Source of the DNA: Pseudomonas sp. S37
GTDB taxonomy: Bacteria > Pseudomonadota > Gammaproteobacteria > Pseudomonadales > Pseudomonadaceae
Assembly (NCBI RefSeq): GCF_016658545.1
Contig: NZ_JACVZC010000009.1
Coordinates: forward strand, 31,002 to 95,001
Reading direction: 5' to 3'
DNA: 64,000 nucleotides
The notes beneath the pieces are model-generated. The model saw only the letters and a program-made list of their open reading frames with translations. It had not been told where the DNA came from and ran no database searches. Position 1 is the first letter of the stretch, and each line of letters begins with the position of its first letter. Of this stretch, positions 53,072 to 62,878 are shown in pieces. The position numbers and the translations under genes were made by a program.

Positions 53072-54724
53072 ATGGCGGGTGCGATGGCGAGCAGTGTGCA
53101 CAGGCGCGAAGTGATTGGCTGGATGGGCGTCGGGGCCTTGGCGCCGCTGCTTGGCGCCTGCTCCGCCTTCCCTGGCCAGCAAGGCGGCAATGCCAGCCTC
53201 GACCTGCTGTACGTGGCCGACACCCTCGATGCCCGCCAGCCTGGCCAGGCCGTGGTGCCGGCCACCCGCCTGGGGCCGGTCAGCCACCTGGGCCGTGCGC
53301 CGTGGATGACTGGCAGCAGTGCCAGCATTGCCTACCCGCACCTGGCGCCGCTGCTTGACGCCAGCCAGGCTGCTGCTGCCCAACTGGGCGGTTATGCGGT
53401 GCTGGCGGCACTGCTGGAGCAACTGCGTGGCGAGGCCGGGGCCGGCAACAGCCTGACCCTGGAAAACGGCCAAGGCTGGAACGGCAGTGGCCTGGCCTAC
53501 CTGACACAGGGCGAAAGCGGTGTGCAGGGCAGCCAGCTGCTGGGCATCGAAGCGCGGGTCAGCAGCGATGAACGCGTGCTGTGGCCGCAACGCAGCCCGG
53601 GCCTCTACCGTCAGGCCAGCGCTATTACTTTGGGCGCCGGGCTGGCGGAGCAACAACGCCAGGCATTGGGCCTGGAAAGCCTGCATATCTACGAGCGTGG
53701 TGGCGCGCGAATTGCGCTGGTCGGCGTGACCGACCCCTACGCGCAAGACCAGAAAGCCTCCCTTAAACAGTGGTACCAGTCGCTGCAGCCGGTGTTCGAA
53801 CAGGCCCGGCGTGAAGCCGACCTGGTGGTGGCCATGGCCGATGTCGGCACGGGGCCCGGGTTGTGGCTGGCTGAACGGGTAGCGCAAATCGATGTGCTGC
53901 TGTGCGCCCGTGGTCAGGACCTGTGGCCGGCACCGGTCGAAGTCACCCAGGCCAGCGGCCGGCGTGTACCGGTACTGTTCGCGGGTTGCCGCGGCAGCGG
54001 CGCCTTCCGCCTGCGCTGCCAGCGGGTGGCCGGGCTGTGGCAGTTCGACGGGCGTTTTTTCCCGGCTTTCGAGCAGCAACTGGCACCTGCGGCGCAGCTA
54101 CGTGTCGCGCCGCTGCAGGCACAACTGCGCCAGCAACGGGCCGGTCACGCCGCCTGGCTCGACCAACCGCTGGCCCGCGCACCCCAGGCCTTGTGGCGCC
54201 GCGACACCCGTGGCGGCAGCTGGGACCGCCTGCTGCATCAGGCCTTGGCCGACGACAGCAGCATGCCGGTGCTGCTGCCTGGCCTGCGCTATGACTACCC
54301 GCTGCCAGCGGGGGCATCCATTACCCGCGAGCACCTGATCAGCCTTACCGGTGGTTACCCGGCGCCCGTGGTCGAGGCCCCGGCCCGGCAGGTTGAACAA
54401 GTGCTGGAGAACGCCGCCGAGCAACTGTTTGGCGACCCGCTGCTGCTGGACAACAGCCAGGACCTGCCACGCTGGCAGAGCCAGGCCTGGCGTGTCAGCT
54501 ACAGCCCGCAAGGCAAGCGCATCGCCGGGCTGGAACCGGTGCAGGGCCTGTGCCGCACCTTCGGCCTGCAATTCGAAGCCCAGGCCGGCGAGCCGCTGTG
54601 GCAGCGGCTGGAAGCCTGGCTCGGCCGGCAGAAAACCGACTGGCAACTGGCGCCGCTGCAACAGCCAGAGGTGCGTTACGTGCAGGGCCACCCGGGCTGG
54701 CACCCACGGCAGCTGGCATCGTGA
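53072..54724 (+). CDS. SoxB/5'-nucleotidase-like lipoprotein, metal ligands lost
   Basis: About 550 residues. The N-terminus VHRREVIGWMGVGALAPLLG ends in a lipobox Cys30 and has a twin-arginine pair (11-12), so it looks like a Tat lipoprotein. The body follows the SoxB/5'-nucleotidase layout: metallophosphoesterase domain (about 43-320) and C-terminal nucleotidase domain (RYDYPLPAGASITREHLISL). Every metal-binding motif I can align is altered: D-x-H is DTL (50-52), GD-x-WQGSG is NGQGWNGSG (132-140), NHE is SDE (165-167), SHNG is MADVG (255-259) and GHTHD is ARGQD (279-283). It is probably not an active hydrolase. First gene of the T2SS operon. It may be the protein called UxpA in related strains (recollection). 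Start could also be 53060 or 53084. Confidence 0.75.
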   Translation: MAGAMASSVHRREVIGWMGVGALAPLLGACSAFPGQQGGNASLDLLYVADTLDARQPGQAVVPATRLGPVSHLGRAPWMTGSSASIAYPHLAPLLDASQAAAAQLGGYAVLAALLEQLRGEAGAGNSLTLENGQGWNGSGLAYLTQGESGVQGSQLLGIEARVSSDERVLWPQRSPGLYRQASAITLGAGLAEQQRQALGLESLHIYERGGARIALVGVTDPYAQDQKASLKQWYQSLQPVFEQARREADLVVAMADVGTGPGLWLAERVAQIDVLLCARGQDLWPAPVEVTQASGRRVPVLFAGCRGSGAFRLRCQRVAGLWQFDGRFFPAFEQQLAPAAQLRVAPLQAQLRQQRAGHAAWLDQPLARAPQALWRRDTRGGSWDRLLHQALADDSSMPVLLPGLRYDYPLPAGASITREHLISLTGGYPAPVVEAPARQVEQVLENAAEQLFGDPLLLDNSQDLPRWQSQAWRVSYSPQGKRIAGLEPVQGLCRTFGLQFEAQAGEPLWQRLEAWLGRQKTDWQLAPLQQPEVRYVQGHPGWHPRQLAS

Positions 54725-55146
54725 TGCTCGCCTCGCGCCTGCTCACTGGCGCTGGCCTGACCCTGGCCGGCTGGCTCGCTGCCCAGTGTGTGCTGCAACT
54801 GAGCCGCCAGCCACAGCCCGCTACGGCGCCTGCCGCTGCCGACAGCCCGCTGCCTGGGCTGATGGTTGGCCACTGGCAAGCGCCCATCGACGACGGCGCC
54901 ATCGCCATTACCCGCCTGCCGCTGCAATACCTTGGCGGCCTCAGGGCCCAGCCGCTGGCTTCCAGCGTGGTGGTGCTGCGCTATGGCGAACAGGTGCGCA
55001 CCCTGGCCCGTGGCCAGCGCCTGGCGCCCGGGATCGTGCTGCAGGACATCGACAGCGATGGCCTGATCTTCAACAACCAGGGGCGGCGTGAGCGCCTGCC
55101 CTGGCCGCCACGCCCTGCCGTGACCGGCTTCAAGCGGCAAGGATGA
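54724..55146 (+). CDS. gspC: Type II secretion protein GspC (short)
   Basis: A 140-residue inner-membrane protein with one N-terminal helix (LLTGAGLTLAGWLAAQCVLQ), a proline/alanine linker and a small HR domain (about 65-130) that contacts the secretin. It ends without the C-terminal PDZ or coiled-coil domain found in longer GspC proteins. It starts in the stop codon of the lipoprotein gene (TGATG). Confidence 0.75.
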   Translation: MLASRLLTGAGLTLAGWLAAQCVLQLSRQPQPATAPAAADSPLPGLMVGHWQAPIDDGAIAITRLPLQYLGGLRAQPLASSVVVLRYGEQVRTLARGQRLAPGIVLQDIDSDGLIFNNQGRRERLPWPPRPAVTGFKRQG

Positions 55147-55149
55147 AAG

Positions 55150-57120
55150 ATGCCTGTTAGATACTGCGTGGCGGTCGCGTTGAGCCTGGCCTTGTCCATG
55201 GCCAGCGCTGAAGAACCGGTGTTCGATGAAAACGGGACGCCGATGTACGAGGTGAACTTTGTCGACACCGAACTGGGCGAGTTCATCGACAGCGTGTCGC
55301 GCATCACTGGCACCACCTTCATTGTCGACCCTCGGGTCAAGGGCAAGGTCACGGTACGCACCGTCGACCCACATGACGCCGACGCCATCTACGACATCTT
55401 CCTCGCGCAATTGCGTGCCCAGGGGTATGCCGCCGTCGACTTGCCCAACGGCAGCGTGAAGATCGTCCCCGACCAGGCGGCACGGCTGGAGCCGGTGCCG
55501 GTGGAACCCGCCGGCAAGCCAGGCCAGGGCAGTGACGGTGTGGCCACCCGCGTGTTCAATGTGCGCAATGCCGCTAGCGAGCAGATGCTCGGCATCCTCA
55601 AACCGCTGATCGACCCGCGGGTGGGGGTCATCACCCCGTACCCGGCAGCCAACCTGCTGGTGGTGACCGATTGGCGCAGTAACCTCGATCGCATCGACAG
55701 CCTGTTGCGCCAGCTCGACCAGGTCAGCGAAGAACCCTTGCAGGTGATGCCCCTGCGACACGCCAGTGCCGCCGACACCGCACAGTTGCTGACCCGCCTG
55801 CTGGCCCGCGAGCAGGGTGCCGACAGCGCGCAAGTGGTGGCAGACCCCCGCAGCAATGCCGTGCTGGTGCGTGGCAGCGCCGACAGCCGCGAGCGTGTGC
55901 GTGCCTTGCTCAGCCAGCTTGATCGCCCCAGTGACAACCAGCACAGCAGCAACACCCAGGTCATCTACCTGCGCCATGCCAACGCAGGCGAAGTGGTGAA
56001 GGTGCTGCGCGGTCTCAGCCAGGACGGGGCGGTGCCCAGCGAAGGCGCGACCAATGGCGGTGCGCAAGGGGAGGGCAAGGACCAGCCACTGCCGCTTGCC
56101 AATGACTCGGGCATTCGCCTGGAGTACGAAGAAGGCACCAATGCCGTGGTCATGGTTGGCCCCGACAGCGAGCTGGCGGCCTACCGCGCCATCGTCGAGC
56201 AACTGGATATCCGCCGGGCCCAGGTGGTGGTCGAAGCCATCATCGCCGAGGTGTCCGACAGCAGCGCCCAGGAGCTGGGCGTGCAATGGCTGTTCGCCGA
56301 CGAAAAGTTCGGCGCCGGCATCGTCAATTTCGGCAGCAACGGGGTGAACATCGCCAACATCGCCGGGGCCGCGGCCAGCGGCGACAACGAAGCGTTGGGT
56401 GATCTGCTCTCTACCACCGCCGGTGCCACCGCAGGCATTGGCCATTTCGGCGGCGGTTTCAACTTCGCCATGCTGGTCAACGCGCTCAAGGGCAAAAGCG
56501 GCTTCAACCTGCTGTCCACGCCCACTTTGCTGACCTTGGACAACGCCGAAGCGTCGATCCTGGTGGGCCAGGAAGTGCCCTTCGTCACCGGCTCGGTGAC
56601 GCAGAACAACGCCAACCCGTACCAGACCATCGAGCGCAAGGAAGTCGGGGTGAAGCTGCGCATCAAGCCGCAGATCAACATCGACAACAGCGTGCGCCTG
56701 GACATCGTTCAGGAAGTGTCGTCGATTGCCGACTCCAGCGCTGCCAGCGATGTGATCACCAACAAGCGCGAGATCAAGACCAAGGTCATGGTCGAGGACA
56801 ACGGCCTGGTGATCCTGGGCGGCCTGATCAGCGACGAACTGAGCACCAGCGACCAGCGTGTGCCAGTGCTCGGCGATATCCCTTACCTGGGCCGGCTGTT
56901 CCGCTCCGATGCCAGCAAGAACACCAAGCAGAACCTGATGGTGTTCATCCGCCCGCGTATCCTGCGCGATGGGCCAAGCCTGGCCGGGCTCAGCGAGGAC
57001 AAGTACCGCACCCTGCAGCAGACCACGCCGCTGCAACTGCCAGACCTCGCCGAGGGTAGCTCGCAGTTGCTAAAGGTATTCCCCTCCAGCCGCGCACGCC
57101 TGGAAGGCGGTAACTGGTGA
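55150..57120 (+). CDS. gspD: Type II secretion secretin GspD
   Basis: A 656-residue outer-membrane secretin. Signal peptide (about residues 1-20, ending ASAEE), N0 domain ([20 protein letters not shown]), three N1-N3 repeats (about 105-330) and the C-terminal secretin domain with [20 protein letters not shown] and [18 protein letters not shown]. The 12-mer/15-mer channel lets folded substrates out. An AAGGATGAAAG site precedes the ATG; gspE starts in its stop codon. Confidence 0.94.
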   Translation: MPVRYCVAVALSLALSMASAEEPVFDENGTPMYEVNFVDTELGEFIDSVSRITGTTFIVDPRVKGKVTVRTVDPHDADAIYDIFLAQLRAQGYAAVDLPNGSVKIVPDQAARLEPVPVEPAGKPGQGSDGVATRVFNVRNAASEQMLGILKPLIDPRVGVITPYPAANLLVVTDWRSNLDRIDSLLRQLDQVSEEPLQVMPLRHASAADTAQLLTRLLAREQGADSAQVVADPRSNAVLVRGSADSRERVRALLSQLDRPSDNQHSSNTQVIYLRHANAGEVVKVLRGLSQDGAVPSEGATNGGAQGEGKDQPLPLANDSGIRLEYEEGTNAVVMVGPDSELAAYRAIVEQLDIRRAQVVVEAIIAEVSDSSAQELGVQWLFADEKFGAGIVNFGSNGVNIANIAGAAASGDNEALGDLLSTTAGATAGIGHFGGGFNFAMLVNALKGKSGFNLLSTPTLLTLDNAEASILVGQEVPFVTGSVTQNNANPYQTIERKEVGVKLRIKPQINIDNSVRLDIVQEVSSIADSSAASDVITNKREIKTKVMVEDNGLVILGGLISDELSTSDQRVPVLGDIPYLGRLFRSDASKNTKQNLMVFIRPRILRDGPSLAGLSEDKYRTLQQTTPLQLPDLAEGSSQLLKVFPSSRARLEGGNW

Positions 57121-58568
57121 TGCTGCCTTATCGTCAGGCCCGCCAGAGCGGGGTGGCCATGGCCCCGGCGGAGCAGGGCTGGCAGCTGTGGCTGCGGGCC
57201 GACGCCGACAGTGCCCAGTTGCAGGAACTGCTGCGTGTGCATGGTCAGCCGAGCACGCTGGAATACCTGGAACCTGCGCTGTTCGACGAGCGCCTTGGCC
57301 AGCTGTACCAGGCCGGCGATGCCGCTACCGAAGCGCTGATCGAGGGCATTGGCGACCAGGTCGACCTCGACAGCCTGATGAGCGAAATGCCGCGCATTGA
57401 GGACCTGCTGGAAAGTGATGACGAAGCGCCGGTGATCCGCCTGATCAACGGCTTGTTCGGCCAGGCCCTGCGCCTGCGCGCCTCGGACATTCATATCGAA
57501 ACCTTCGAGCAGAGCCTGGTGGTGCGCCTGCGTGTCGATGGCCACTTGCGTGAAGTGCTACGCCCGCCGCGGGCGCTGTCGGCCATGCTGGTGTCGCGGA
57601 TCAAGGTCATGGCGCGCCTGGATATTGCCGAAAAACGCCAGCCCCAGGACGGTCGTATTACCTTGCGTGCGGCTGGCCGCGAGGTAGATGTGCGGGTGTC
57701 GACCCTGCCCGGCATCCACGGCGAGCGGGTGGTGATGCGTGTGCTCGACAAGCAGGCCAGCCTGCTGGCCCTGGACAACCTGGGCATGCCGGCCGCAGTG
57801 CTGCAGGGCCTGCGCAGTTGCCTGGCGCGGCCCAACGGCATTGTCCTGTCCACCGGCCCGACCGGCTCGGGCAAGACCACCACCTTGTACGCCAGTCTCA
57901 ACAGCCTCAACGATGGCAGCCGCAACATCCTCACCGTCGAGGACCCGGTGGAATACGCCATCTCCGGCATAGGCCAGACCGCGATCAACCCGCGCGCCGG
58001 GCTGACCTTCGCCAGCGGCCTGCGCGCGATCCTGCGCCAGGACCCGGACGTGATCATGCTCGGCGAAATCCGCGACCAGGAAACCGCGCAAATTGCCGTA
58101 CAGGCCAGCCTCACCGGCCACCTGGTGCTGTCTACCTTGCACACCAACAGCGCAGTGGGCGCAGTGACCCGCCTGCGCGACATGGGCATCGAGCCGTTCC
58201 TGATCGCCTCCTGCCTGCGCGGGGTATTGGCCCAGCGCCTGGTTCGTCGCTTGTGCAGCTGTGCGGTGGCGCATCCATTACAACCCGCCGAGCGTGACTT
58301 GTGGCCTGAGTTGGCGGCGTTGGGCAGCAGCTACCACGCGGTGGGTTGCGAGCTCTGCCAGGGCAGCGGTTACGTCGGGCGCCTGGGCCTGTACGAATTC
58401 ATCGAGCTGGACGCCGGGCTGATCGGCCTGCTGTACGACGGCGCCAGCGAACTGGCGATGCAGGACTACCTGGCGGGGCGCCGGCAGAGCCTGGTGGCGA
58501 TGGCCAGCGATTGCCTGGCGCGCGGCGAGACCAGCCTGGCCGAAGTGCTGCGCGTGGTGCAGGGCTAA
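57120..58568 (+). CDS. gspE: Type II secretion ATPase GspE
   Basis: A 482-residue cytoplasmic ATPase. Walker [19 protein letters not shown], Asp box [20 protein letters not shown], Walker [20 protein letters not shown] and His box [17 protein letters not shown] are intact. The zinc-binding C-terminal insertion has CELC but the first pair is C-S-C rather than the usual CxxC. Shorter N-terminus than the classic XcpR. Start at ATG 57120 in the gspD stop; a GTG three bases earlier is also possible. Confidence 0.94.
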   Translation: MLPYRQARQSGVAMAPAEQGWQLWLRADADSAQLQELLRVHGQPSTLEYLEPALFDERLGQLYQAGDAATEALIEGIGDQVDLDSLMSEMPRIEDLLESDDEAPVIRLINGLFGQALRLRASDIHIETFEQSLVVRLRVDGHLREVLRPPRALSAMLVSRIKVMARLDIAEKRQPQDGRITLRAAGREVDVRVSTLPGIHGERVVMRVLDKQASLLALDNLGMPAAVLQGLRSCLARPNGIVLSTGPTGSGKTTTLYASLNSLNDGSRNILTVEDPVEYAISGIGQTAINPRAGLTFASGLRAILRQDPDVIMLGEIRDQETAQIAVQASLTGHLVLSTLHTNSAVGAVTRLRDMGIEPFLIASCLRGVLAQRLVRRLCSCAVAHPLQPAERDLWPELAALGSSYHAVGCELCQGSGYVGRLGLYEFIELDAGLIGLLYDGASELAMQDYLAGRRQSLVAMASDCLARGETSLAEVLRVVQG

Positions 58569-58571
58569 GGC

Positions 58572-59774
58572 ATGCCGACCTATCGCTACCAGGCCGTGGA
58601 CCTCGCCGGCAAACCGCACAAGGCCAGCCTGCAGGCTGACAGCGAACGCCATGCCCGCCAGCTGTTGCGTGAGCAGGGCCTGTTTGCCCGCCAGTTGCAG
58701 CGCCATGAAGCCGGCACCCGCCAGCCCCGGCGCCAGCGCCTGAGCCGCGCCCAGCTGTGCGAGCTGACCCGCCAGCTGGCCACCCTGACCGGGGCTGGTA
58801 TTCCCTTGGTCGATGCTTTGGCCACCCTTGAACGGCAACTGCGTCAGCCCGCCTTGCACAGTGTGCTGGTGGCCCTGCGCGGCTCGCTGGCCGAAGGCCT
58901 GGGCCTGGCCCGCAGCCTGGCGCGCCAAGGGGCACCGTTCACCGGCCTGTATTGCGCGCTGGTCGAGGCCGGCGAACGTTCCGGGCGCCTGGCCCAGGTA
59001 CTGACGCGGCTGGCCGATCACCTGGAGCAGGTGCAACGCCAGCAACACAAGGCCCGTACTGCGCTGATCTACCCCGCTGTGCTGATGGGCGTGTCGTTGG
59101 CCGTGGTGGTCGGCCTGATGACCTTTGTCGTGCCCAAGCTCACCGAACAGTTCGCCCACGCCGGGCAGAGTCTGCCGCTGATCACGTCGTTGCTGATCGG
59201 CCTCAGCCAGGGGCTGGTGCACGCCGGGCCCTGGCTGTTGGCGCTGACACTGGTGCTAGGTGCGGTCGGCGGCTGGTTGCTGCGCAAGCCGCTCTGGTGC
59301 CTGCGCCGTGACCAGTTGCTGCTGCGCCTGCCGCGCATCGGCAGCCTGCTGCAGGTGCTGGAAAGCGCGCGCCTGGCGCGCAGCCTGGCGATTCTCAGCG
59401 GCAGCGGCGTGGCCCTGCTCGAAGCCTTGCAGGTGGCCACCGAAACCGTCGGCAACCGGCGCATCCGCCTGGCCATGGAACAGGTGCGCCAGCAGGTGCA
59501 GGGCGGTACCAGCCTGCACCGCGCGCTGGATGCCAGCCAGCAATTCCCGCCGCTGCTGGTGAACATGGTCGGCAGCGGCGAGGCCAGCGGCACCCTGGCC
59601 GACATGCTCGAGCGCGTGGCCGACGACCAGGAGCGCGGCTTCGCCCGCCAGGTCGATACCGCCATGGCGCTGTTCGAACCCCTGATGATCCTGGTGATGG
59701 GCGCCGTGGTGCTGTTCATCGTACTGGCGGTGTTGCTGCCGATCATGCAACTCAACCAGGGCCTGCAATTGTGA
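58572..59774 (+). CDS. gspF: Type II secretion platform protein GspF
   Basis: A 400-residue inner-membrane protein with two GspF domains (about residues 65-190 and 268-390; LTRQLATLTGAGIPLVDALA and ARLARSLAILSGSGVALLEA) and three predicted transmembrane helices. It anchors the pseudopilus assembly machinery. ATG 58572 is three bases after the gspE stop. Confidence 0.94.
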   Translation: MPTYRYQAVDLAGKPHKASLQADSERHARQLLREQGLFARQLQRHEAGTRQPRRQRLSRAQLCELTRQLATLTGAGIPLVDALATLERQLRQPALHSVLVALRGSLAEGLGLARSLARQGAPFTGLYCALVEAGERSGRLAQVLTRLADHLEQVQRQQHKARTALIYPAVLMGVSLAVVVGLMTFVVPKLTEQFAHAGQSLPLITSLLIGLSQGLVHAGPWLLALTLVLGAVGGWLLRKPLWCLRRDQLLLRLPRIGSLLQVLESARLARSLAILSGSGVALLEALQVATETVGNRRIRLAMEQVRQQVQGGTSLHRALDASQQFPPLLVNMVGSGEASGTLADMLERVADDQERGFARQVDTAMALFEPLMILVMGAVVLFIVLAVLLPIMQLNQGLQL

Positions 59775-59791
59775 CGACAAGGAGTTTTGCC

Positions 59792-60226
59792 ATGCAGCAT
59801 CGACGCAACCGCCAGCGCGGTTTCACCCTTATGGAAATCATGGTGGTGATCTTCATCATCGGCCTGCTGATCGCCGTGGTCGCGCCCAGCGTGCTGGGCA
59901 ATCAGGACAAGGCCATGAAGCAGAAGGTAATGGCCGACCTGGCCACCCTGGAGCAGGCGCTGGACATGTACCGGCTCGATAACCTGCGCTTCCCGAGCAG
60001 CGAACAGGGCCTGGCCGCACTGGTGAAAAAACCGGCACAGGAACCGCTGCCCCGTGCCTGGCGCAGTGACGGCTACGTACGCCGCCTGCCGGAAGACCCG
60101 TGGGGCACCCCGTACCAGTACCGCATGCCCGGCGAACATGGCCGGGTCGATGTGTATTCGCTGGGTGCCGACGGCCTGCCCGGCGGCGAAGGCCAGGATG
60201 CCGACCTGGGTAACTGGGAGCTGTAA
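59792..60226 (+). CDS. gspG: Type II secretion major pseudopilin GspG
   Basis: A 144-residue pseudopilin: leader MQHRRNRQRG, cleavage before FTLMEIMVVIFIIGLLIAVV with Glu5, and a globular domain ending LGADGLPGGEGQDADLGNWE, the calcium-binding loop of GspG. Start ATG 59792 with AAGGAG seven bases upstream. Processed by PilD/GspO, which is not in the window. Confidence 0.95.
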   Translation: MQHRRNRQRGFTLMEIMVVIFIIGLLIAVVAPSVLGNQDKAMKQKVMADLATLEQALDMYRLDNLRFPSSEQGLAALVKKPAQEPLPRAWRSDGYVRRLPEDPWGTPYQYRMPGEHGRVDVYSLGADGLPGGEGQDADLGNWEL

Positions 60227-60229
60227 CGG

Positions 60230-60661
60230 GTGCGTCGTCAGCGCGGTTTCAGCCTGATCGAGCTATTGGTGGTGCTGGCCATTGCCGGGCTGATGACCGG
60301 GCTGGCGGTGGCCGGGCTCGGCAACGGCCAGGCCAGTGTCGACCAGGCCCTGCAACGGCTGGCGGCCGAGACCCGTGGCCAGGCTGCGCTGGCCCGGCAT
60401 GCCGGGCAATTGCGCGGGCTGCGCTGGAATGGCCAGCGCCCGGAGTTTGTCCGGCGTGAGGGCAATGCCTGGGTGGTCGAAGCGGTTGCGCTCGGTGACT
60501 GGCCCAAGGGGTTGCGCCCGGAGTGGGCGGCCAGCCCGCAACCGCGCCTGCTGTTCACCCCGCATGGCTGGGCGCAACCGGGCAGCGTGCGCTGGCGTTG
60601 GGCCGATGGCAGCCAGCAATGGGCCTGGAGCCGCGATGGCCGTCTGCAGGTGGCGCCATGA
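60230..60661 (+). CDS. gspH: Type II secretion minor pseudopilin GspH
   Basis: A 143-residue pseudopilin from GTG 60230, starting MRRQRGFSLIELLVVLAIAG with Glu5. Globular beta-rich domain with several Trp residues. Follows gspG by three bases; gspI starts in its stop codon. GspH is usually near the pseudopilus tip. Confidence 0.9.
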   Translation: MRRQRGFSLIELLVVLAIAGLMTGLAVAGLGNGQASVDQALQRLAAETRGQAALARHAGQLRGLRWNGQRPEFVRREGNAWVVEAVALGDWPKGLRPEWAASPQPRLLFTPHGWAQPGSVRWRWADGSQQWAWSRDGRLQVAP

Positions 60662-61026
60662 AGCAGCAGCAGCGCGGCTTCACGCTGCTGGAAGTTACCG
60701 TGGCGCTGGCAATTGCGGCAGTGCTGGCCGTGATCACCAGCCAGGTTTTGCGCCAGCGCCTGGCCGTGCAGGACAACCTGCAACAGCACCGCCTTGGCCT
60801 GCTGTGCGCGCGTGAACTGCAAACCCGCTTCGCCGTCGAGCAGTACTGGCCTGCGGAAAACCAGGTGGGCGGCGAACTGAGCCAGGGTGGCCAGCGGTGT
60901 CATTGGCAACTGCAACTGCGCCGCACCGGCGTACGCGACCTGCGCCGTGGTGAATTGCAACTGTTCGCCGACCGCGACCAGCGTTTGCCACTGGGCCAGT
61001 ACACCGTGTTCCTGGAGCGCCCATGA
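60658..61026 (+). CDS. gspI: Type II secretion minor pseudopilin GspI
   Basis: A 122-residue pseudopilin, MKQQQRGFTLLEVTVALAIA with Glu5, and a short beta-sheet domain. Starts in the gspH stop (ATGA) and forms the tip complex with GspJ and GspK. Its own stop overlaps an ATG (61023) whose frame runs through a REP pair into gspJ. Confidence 0.9.
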   Translation: MKQQQRGFTLLEVTVALAIAAVLAVITSQVLRQRLAVQDNLQQHRLGLLCARELQTRFAVEQYWPAENQVGGELSQGGQRCHWQLQLRRTGVRDLRRGELQLFADRDQRLPLGQYTVFLERP

Positions 61027-61093
61027 CCTTCAGCGCCCGTGAGTGTTACGCATACCCTGCTGGTGATAACTATCCATCATCCTGCTCAATCCC

Positions 61094-61178
61094 TGTGGGA
61101 GCGGGTTCACCCGCGAACACCGGCAAAGCCGGTGCCATCCACCGTGGTGTCTTCTTCGCGGGTAAACCCGCTCCCACA
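61094..61178. repeat. REP pair inserted between gspI and gspJ
   Basis: Left unit TGTGGGAGCGGGTTCACCCG with an added ACCGGCAAAGCCGGTG hairpin (61094-61137), right unit GCGGGTAAACCCGCTCCCACA (61151-61178). It is the only repeat inside the otherwise gapless gspC-N operon. Confidence 0.92.
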
Positions 61179-61214
61179 GGGACGGCGTGCACCCGTCAGC
61201 CTGGCGCTCAAGCC

Positions 61215-61805
61215 ATGAATCACCGCCAGGCCGGCCTCACCCTGATCGAACTGATGGTCGCCCTGGCCCTCACCGCCATCCTCGGCATCATGCTCGCTGC
61301 CCTGGTCAACGGCTGGCTCAAGGTGCGCGAGCGCCTGCAAGTCACCACCCAGCAAACCTCGGTACTGGACTTTTGCCTGGCCCTGGAGCGCCGCTTCGAC
61401 AGCCCGGTACTGCGCCGCGTCTACGACCAGCGCCTGCCGTTGGCCAGCCGCTGGCTGGACTGGCAACCCGCCAGCAACCAGCTGCTGTGGGTTGCCAGCA
61501 CCGGCTTGCCAGAAGCCGAAGGCGGCTCGCGCCTGCAACGCCAGCGCCTGCGCTTCGAGGCCCGTGAGCAACGCCTGCTGCTGGAAAGCTCGCCCGACCT
61601 GTACGCCGCTGCCGCCCCACGTTGGGCCCAGCGCGAACAACTCGACCGGGTCAGCGCCCTGAATGTCCTGTATTACCAGGGCGGCCGCTGGCTGGCCTGG
61701 CCTTCTGATCAACCGGCGCACCCCGGCCGTGGTGTGCGCCTGGAACTGCAGCGTGATGGAGCACCTTATGTCTGCACCTTCGCCCTCCCTTGGGGGCGCT
61801 CATGA
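61215..61805 (+). CDS. gspJ: Type II secretion minor pseudopilin GspJ
   Basis: A 196-residue pseudopilin with leader MNHRQAG, cleavage before LTLIELMVALALTAILGIML (Leu at +1, Glu5 kept), then a beta-rich globular domain. I start at ATG 61215 because it gives a normal leader, although no good ribosome site precedes it. An in-frame ATG at 61023, overlapping the gspI stop, has the usual coupling position but would add 64 residues encoded by the REP pair. Overlaps gspL by four bases. Confidence 0.85.
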   Translation: MNHRQAGLTLIELMVALALTAILGIMLAALVNGWLKVRERLQVTTQQTSVLDFCLALERRFDSPVLRRVYDQRLPLASRWLDWQPASNQLLWVASTGLPEAEGGSRLQRQRLRFEAREQRLLLESSPDLYAAAAPRWAQREQLDRVSALNVLYYQGGRWLAWPSDQPAHPGRGVRLELQRDGAPYVCTFALPWGRS

Positions 61806-62878
61806 AGTTTGAATGGCGGCGGCGCACACCGGCCCAACCGTGGCTGTTGCTGCGGCCAGGCCCGGTGTGGCACTGGGCGCTGGTTGAAGGCGGTACCCTC
61901 CGGCAACAAGGGCAGGGCCAGCCACCGGCCAACCTGCAGACCCGTATAGCGCTGGTATTGCCTGCCGAAGCCTGCAGCCATTTTCGTGTGCCGGCCCCGC
62001 CCGGGCTCAAGCGCGAGGAGTGGCCGTTGTTGCTCGAAGACCGCTTGCTGCAAACGCCCGACGAAGTGGTCTGCGCCTGCCTGGCCCGTGAACCCGGCCA
62101 CCTTCGCCTGTTGGTGGTGGCCCGCCAGCCGCTGGACGCGTGGCGTGCGCAATGTGCCGTATGGGGTTTGCAGGTGGAACGTTGCTGGGCAGAGTTGCAG
62201 TTACTGCCAGTGCCAGAGGCCGGCAGCAGTTGGAACTGGCAGCGCACTGCCGGGGTGTCCTTGTACAAGGGGGTGACCGAAGACGGCCAGGAACACTGGC
62301 TGGCGTGGCCGGATGCGCTGGGTAGCGTGCCGCAACATCCTTGGGCAGAACTGCAGGCGCAGCCGTTGAGCGGTGACTGGCCAGGTACATGGGCACCACT
62401 CGACTCAATGCCAGGTCTGTTCGAGCGTGCCCGCAAAATGCGCTCGATGCCGGTATTGCCCCGCCAGCATCAGCGTCTGTTTGCCGCCTGCCTGCTACTG
62501 GCTGCCGTCTGGGGTGGCCTGTGGATGACCCAGCAATGGCGTCAGGCGCAGCTCTGGCGCAGCCAGGTCATCGCCGTGACCGGTGAGCAAGCAAGCCCCC
62601 GGCATGCTGCGCAGGCGCTCAAGCGCTTGCGTGACAGTGAACTGCAACAGCAACTGCGCACGCGCCAGCTGGAGGACCTGCAAACCCGCTTGCAGGCCTG
62701 GCTGCGTGACAATCCTGGTTGGCAACTGCAAGCGGTGCGCTTCGATGGTCAGCGCTGGCACCTGCGTATGGATGGCGAGGGCAGTTCGCCGCCCTGGCAG
62801 GACATGGCGGCTGCCGCTGGCGCCACGGTGCAAGTTCAAGCAGGCCAAGTGATCTTCGACCTGGGGGCCGCCTCATGA
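61802..62878 (+). CDS. gspL: Type II secretion inner-membrane protein GspL
   Basis: A 358-residue protein: cytoplasmic actin-like domain (about residues 1-215) that binds GspE, one transmembrane helix (about 223-240, LFAACLLLAAVWGGLWM), and a periplasmic ferredoxin-like domain. Starts in the gspJ stop; gspM starts in its stop. Assignment rests on layout and position as much as on sequence, since GspL is poorly conserved. Confidence 0.85.
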   Translation: MKFEWRRRTPAQPWLLLRPGPVWHWALVEGGTLRQQGQGQPPANLQTRIALVLPAEACSHFRVPAPPGLKREEWPLLLEDRLLQTPDEVVCACLAREPGHLRLLVVARQPLDAWRAQCAVWGLQVERCWAELQLLPVPEAGSSWNWQRTAGVSLYKGVTEDGQEHWLAWPDALGSVPQHPWAELQAQPLSGDWPGTWAPLDSMPGLFERARKMRSMPVLPRQHQRLFAACLLLAAVWGGLWMTQQWRQAQLWRSQVIAVTGEQASPRHAAQALKRLRDSELQQQLRTRQLEDLQTRLQAWLRDNPGWQLQAVRFDGQRWHLRMDGEGSSPPWQDMAAAAGATVQVQAGQVIFDLGAAS

